Positions 39,007-43,048 of a stretch of DNA of 43,048 bases are shown here, in pieces. Within the stretch, counting starts at the first letter, position 1. Each line of letters begins with the position of its first letter. A program made the translations under genes and the position numbers. Location of the stretch: NCBI RefSeq assembly GCF_903642095.1, contig NZ_CAHJWD020000039.1, positions 1 through 43,048 on the forward strand. The letters run 5' to 3'. The notes under the pieces were generated by a model, which did no database searches, was not told where the DNA came from, and worked only from the letters and a program-made list of their open reading frames with translations. The stretch is from Bathymodiolus brooksi thiotrophic gill symbiont. Its GTDB lineage: Bacteria; Pseudomonadota; Gammaproteobacteria; PS1; Pseudothioglobaceae.

Positions 39007-42000
39007 TTAGTAATTAATGCGACTGGTATTATTGCCTAATAAGATGTTGATTGTTTCTACTAATTGTTGATTTGGGGCGATGGAGTATTCGCTATTTAAT
39101 AACATAACGCCTCGGGATTGTTTGACTTGATAATACAATCTTACTGGGCACTGTCCTTGATTTTGTTTCAGTATGGTGGAGAGTTTTTCAAACAATTCTA
39201 TGTGTTGATTGTTGAGTGATATATCAAAACTTTTGGCGTATTTTTCTTTTATTATGTCGATGTTTTCAACTTTATTAACGACCAATTGCCATCCGTCGCG
39301 GTAATCATCTTTTTCAATTGTTCCAGAGACGATGGCAACGGAATCGACATTTAATTGCTCGCTGGTGCCTTCTGTTTCTAGTGTTTTGGAGAAGATAACG
39401 GCGTTTAGTGTAACTTGACCATCTTCAAGGACGATGGATGCCATTTGATTGCCTTTTCTTGTGGTTCGGTAATGCACTTCGGAGATAAGTGCTAGCACTC
39501 GTGCCTCTTTGTTGTTTCTAAAGGTAAGGTTTTTGGGTAGTGTTGCAGAGAGGGATTGCATATCATTTTTATGTTCATCTGTGGGGTGTTGATAAAAATA
39601 ATAGCCCATAACGATTTTTTCAAGTTGCAAGGTTTTTCTGAATGAAAAAGAGGGGGTTGAATCATATTTTTCTTCATATTCCTGACAACCTTGTGCTTCG
39701 GAAAATAAGCCACTTTGTCCACTTAAACGGTCATTTTGTCGTTGCTCTGCTTGTCTCATTGCACTTGGGTAAGTTTGAATTAGAACCGCCCTATCAATGC
39801 CAAATTTATCTAAAGCGCCACTATAAATTAACGCTTCAAGGGCGCGTTTGTTGAGTGTTCTTTTTTCTATACGCATACAGAAATCAAATAAATTTTGATA
39901 CTCGCCATATGCTTCACGCTCGGTAACTAGCACTTCGATTAAGGATTCACCCACCCCTTTAATTGCACCTAAGCCGTAGAGAATAGTTTTGTCATCTTTG
40001 ATGCTAAATTCATATAAGGATTCATTGACATTGGGGCCTTCAATAGTGAGTGTCATTGTTCTAATTTCGTTCACAGTAAAGCTGACTCTGTCTGTGTCAT
40101 CCATCATTCTTGAAAGGACGGATGCCATAAAGGCGGCGGGATAATGTGATTTTAGCCATGCGGTTTGATAGGAGACATAAGCATATGCTACTGAGTGAGA
40201 TTTGTTAAAACCATAGCCTGAAAACTTATCAATTAAATCAAAAATTTTATTGGCTTTTTTCTCATTAATGTCATTTTTTGATGCACCTTCAACAAATACA
40301 CTGCGTTGTGCGTCCATCTCGGAGGCAATTTTTTTGCCCATTGCACGGCGAAGTAAATCTGCACCACCTAGTGAATACCCTGCCATTACTTGGGCGGATT
40401 GCATTACTTGTTCTTGGTATAAAAATACGCCGTTGGTGGGTGCTAAAATCCCTTCTAGCATTGGATGTGGGTATTTCACTTTTTGGGTGCCATGCTTGAC
40501 ATTAATATAATCATCTACCATACCTGCATCTAGTGGACCGGGGCGATACAGGGCGAGCATTGCAACGATATCTTCAAAAGAATCCGCTTGTAATTTTTTT
40601 AAATAACCTCGCATTCCATCTGATTCTAATTGGAAAATACCAGTAGTATCGCAAGCTTGTAATAACTCATACACTGCTTCATCATCAAGTGGCAAGGCAT
40701 TGATATCAATCAATTCTTCGCTCAATCCTTTGGCGTGAATAAGTTTTACGGTTTTATCAATTACCGTTAGATTTGACAAACCTAAGAAATCAAATTTAAC
40801 CAGTCCAACTGCTTCAACATCTTTCATATCGAATTGTGAAACCACGCCATCTTCATCGCTGGCTTTGTAAGTTGGACAGAAGTCGCTAATTTTACTTGGT
40901 GCAATTAGCACGCCACCTGCGTGTGTGCCTACATTTCGCACTAGACCTTCTAGTTTCAAGGACAAATCAAGTAAGGCAGTAACACTTTCCTCGGAATCGT
41001 ATCTTTGTTTCAATTCTTCTGAGAACCATTTGTCTTTATTCTCTTGAGAATCGCTTTCTTCAAAACGCCCTAGTGCGCGTGACAAATTGATTTTTAAATC
41101 ATTGGGTATAGATTTTGAAATACGATCACTAAAACCATAAGGATGCCCCAAAACACGCCCCACATCACGCACCACGCCTTTGGCCGCCATTGTGCCGTAA
41201 GTAATAATTTGAGAAACTTTTTCAGCACCATATTTTTTAGACACATAATCAATAACTTCATCACGCCTATCGGTGCAAAAATCCACATCAAAATCTGGCA
41301 TAGAAACCCGCTCAGGATTTAAAAAACGCTCAAATAACAACTCGTGTTTAATCGGGTCAACATTAGTAATACCCAATACATACGCTACCAATGAGCCTGC
41401 ACCAGAGCCACGACCGGGGCCTACTGGTATGTCGTTGTCTTTAGACCAGCGAATGAAATCAGCAACAATTAAGAAATAGCCGGAAAAATCCATTTTATTA
41501 ATTACCGAAAGTTCAAATGTTAATCGCTCATCATAAACTTTTCTATCAACATCAAGCCCTATTAAGCGCTTCTTTAAACCAGTTTCAGATTCTTGAGAAA
41601 AGAATTCCGCCATACTCAGACCCTCAGGCACGGGGAAATTTGGCAAATAGTTCTTTTTATTCAGCTCAAAATGCACATTGCAACGCTTGGCAATTTCAAC
41701 ACTATTGGCAATAACCTCGGGCAAGTCGGAAAACAATGTGTTCATTTCCTCACCAGACTTTAAATACTGGTCATCACAATAATGTTTTTCACGCCGTGCA
41801 TCATCTAACAAACCACCTTGGGAAATGCAAATACGCGCCTCATGAGCCTCAAATTCATCCTTTTCCAAAAACTCTACATTGTTAGTTGCTACCATGGGGA
41901 TATCAAGTGCCAAACCCAATTCAATACAAAGGTGTAAGTGCTGTTCATCGTGAATACGATTAGTGCGTTGCAAGCCTAGATAAAACCGGTCGCCGAACAT

Positions 42001-42471
42001 CTGTTGCCAAGCAATCGCCTTTTCTTGTGCCTCAGATATTTGATTTCCAATCAATGCCTGAGCCACATTACTATGCACAGGTAAGGCTATCATTATCAAG
42101 CCTTGATTGTATTGCTGTAATTGCTCAAAGCTGATGCTTGCACCCTCCATACCTTGCCCTCCTTGATAAGACAAAGAGATTAATTCAGATAGATTTAAAT
42201 AGCCTTGTTTGTCTTGGCATAAGAGCAATAAAGAGGAATTTTTCTGCTCTTCTTGAAGGGTAATTTCAGCACCAAAAATAGGTTTAATGCCAGAACCTTT
42301 GGCTGCCTTATAAAATTTAATGGCAGCAAATAAATTGTTCTTATCAGTTAATGCAATCGCATTTAAGCCTAAATTTTTCGCCTGAGTAACCAATTTAGGT
42401 ATGCGAATCAAACTGTTTTCAACAGAATATTCGCTATGGCAATGAAGGTGAACAAATTCAGTGGTAGGCAT
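39007..42471 (-). CDS. dnaE: DNA polymerase III alpha subunit
   Basis: DnaE is the replicative polymerase catalytic subunit. The 1154-residue protein is near E. coli length (1160). The N-terminal PHP domain (FVHLHCHSEYSVENSLI), polymerase active-site Asp residues in PDFDVDFC near 396 and VKFDFLGL near 549, the helix-hairpin-helix region (GLGAIKGVGESLIE near 820) and the OB domain (ARVLALISEVHYRTTRKGNQMASIVLEDG near 995) are present. Start ATG without a clear Shine-Dalgarno. A small hairpin AGTTGTA-TTT-TACAACT (42501-42517) lies in the leader. Confidence 0.98.
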   Translation of the reverse strand: MPTTEFVHLHCHSEYSVENSLIRIPKLVTQAKNLGLNAIALTDKNNLFAAIKFYKAAKGSGIKPIFGAEITLQEEQKNSSLLLLCQDKQGYLNLSELISLSYQGGQGMEGASISFEQLQQYNQGLIMIALPVHSNVAQALIGNQISEAQEKAIAWQQMFGDRFYLGLQRTNRIHDEQHLHLCIELGLALDIPMVATNNVEFLEKDEFEAHEARICISQGGLLDDARREKHYCDDQYLKSGEEMNTLFSDLPEVIANSVEIAKRCNVHFELNKKNYLPNFPVPEGLSMAEFFSQESETGLKKRLIGLDVDRKVYDERLTFELSVINKMDFSGYFLIVADFIRWSKDNDIPVGPGRGSGAGSLVAYVLGITNVDPIKHELLFERFLNPERVSMPDFDVDFCTDRRDEVIDYVSKKYGAEKVSQIITYGTMAAKGVVRDVGRVLGHPYGFSDRISKSIPNDLKINLSRALGRFEESDSQENKDKWFSEELKQRYDSEESVTALLDLSLKLEGLVRNVGTHAGGVLIAPSKISDFCPTYKASDEDGVVSQFDMKDVEAVGLVKFDFLGLSNLTVIDKTVKLIHAKGLSEELIDINALPLDDEAVYELLQACDTTGIFQLESDGMRGYLKKLQADSFEDIVAMLALYRPGPLDAGMVDDYINVKHGTQKVKYPHPMLEGILAPTNGVFLYQEQVMQSAQVMAGYSLGGADLLRRAMGKKIASEMDAQRSVFVEGASKNDINEKKANKIFDLIDKFSGYGFNKSHSVAYAYVSYQTAWLKSHYPAAFMASVLSRMMDDTDRVSFTVNEIRTMTLTIEGPNVNESLYEFSIKDDKTILYGLGAIKGVGESLIEVLVTEREAYGEYQNLFDFCMRIEKRTLNKRALEALIYSGALDKFGIDRAVLIQTYPSAMRQAEQRQNDRLSGQSGLFSEAQGCQEYEEKYDSTPSFSFRKTLQLEKIVMGYYFYQHPTDEHKNDMQSLSATLPKNLTFRNNKEARVLALISEVHYRTTRKGNQMASIVLEDGQVTLNAVIFSKTLETEGTSEQLNVDSVAIVSGTIEKDDYRDGWQLVVNKVENIDIIKEKYAKSFDISLNNQHIELFEKLSTILKQNQGQCPVRLYYQVKQSRGVMLLNSEYSIAPNQQLVETINILLGNNTSRINY

Positions 42472-43048
42472 CTGATAATACTAAAATATAAGGTAATTTA
42501 AGTTGTATTTTACAACTAAAAAAATATTAATAGAGAGCAAAACATATTTCAACAAAATTTTAAAACAAAGGATAATCTCTTGTTTTTTCAATATATTACT
42601 GGTAATTAGTTATTAATGTGCCGTTTAGTTTTAGAGAGAATTCTAACCATAAGATTGAGGAGGGAAATATTTAAGCTTTATTGATTGATAATATGTGAGG
42701 CCCAATTAGAATTTTGTTTAAAAAAAATATGAAATCCAGTAGAAAAACTACCTATATTAAATTGATGCTTTTTCGCCAAAACAGATAAACTGTTCCAATA
42801 AAGCAAACCAATATATCCATTTTAAAGTGACAAACTCAAGGCAAGAATGAGGAAAACATAATTGCCGAACCATAATAAATAATGATTTAATAGAAGTTGG
42901 CAAAGTATTTAGTTTATTTACAACACATAAAGGCTTCACAAAGCATTAGAAATACACCTTTACAGAATTGCACGAGTAGCAAAATATTATATATTCAGAG
43001 GATTGATTTTTTGATAATGGTATAATTTTTTTAGATATGTTACCTATG
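42472..43048. other. 577-base gap without a supportable gene
   Basis: The dnaE leader lies at the left. The rest is AT-rich; the only ORF (60 residues, minus strand, 42757-42939) has no start signal and no family resemblance. It reads like decayed DNA. At the right edge an extended -10 promoter points out of the window. Confidence 0.5.
43018..43026 (+). promoter_or_regulatory. Extended -10 promoter reading out of the window
   Basis: TGGTATAAT is a perfect extended -10 element 22 bases before the right edge, followed by a T run and an AT-rich start region. No good -35 box is present. The gene it serves lies outside the window. Confidence 0.45.

Noticed and set aside
42757..42939. 60-residue minus-strand ORF in the terminal gap
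   Set aside because: No ribosome binding site, no recognisable motif, and the surrounding DNA is full of stops in all frames.

Overview
The window looks like a chromosomal stretch of an AT-rich, thiotrophic-type gammaproteobacterium, most like the SUP05/Thioglobus clade and its mussel or clam gill symbionts. This rests on AT-rich gammaproteobacterial housekeeping proteins (RsxE, MreBCD, DnaE, ComEC, Ogt plus AlkC-like), a SoxW-like thioredoxin, and small decayed elements among tightly packed genes. The assignment is an inference from protein recognition by eye, not a database result.

Layout. 1-1.3 kb: the 3' end of a large cell-surface protein closed by a strong terminator. 1.5-4.0 kb: ftsY, then an alkylation-repair pair (N-terminally short ogt and an AlkC-like protein). 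4.0-8.4 kb: a two-TM protein, a complete 76-bp MITE-like element, hemC, and an overlapping run soxW-like/argH/fmt. 8.6-10.7 kb: cytochrome b561, and trmL overlapping a secreted polysaccharide deacetylase. 10.7-14.9 kb: clpB behind a sigma-32-like promoter, rsxE and prmC. 14.9-17.8 kb: a TRAP transporter of the TakP type. 17.9-18.25 kb: RNase P RNA. 18.5-20.4 kb: a small secreted protein and class I fumarase. 20.4-24.7 kb: mreBCD-mrdA for rod shape. 24.6-28.4 kb: degenerate receiver protein, tgt, ATM1-type ABC exporter and a hypothetical.

28.4-31.1 kb is the accessory island. It holds a minus-strand cassette of a RelA/SpoT-domain synthetase with a small membrane protein behind it and a tiny ORF with an A9 frameshift in front. 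Next come decayed pieces of the dnaE 3' end and a Sel1 gene, which are an inverted duplicate of the locus at 38.6-39.1 kb. Then comes hicB with a hicA that has lost its start codon and reading frame, followed by an attC-like site. A second attC-like half-site follows the RDD-family gene near 38.4 kb, so parts of the 30-38 kb region may descend from integron cassettes.

31.1-37.5 kb returns to core genes: recA-recX, ribD-coaBC and comEC. A 345-bp gap before comEC carries an inverted pair of DnaA boxes beside very AT-rich DNA. 37.5-39.0 kb has REP-like palindromes, the RDD protein and a Sel1 protein. dnaE fills 39.0-42.5 kb. The last 0.57 kb holds no gene I can support, but an extended -10 promoter points out of the window.
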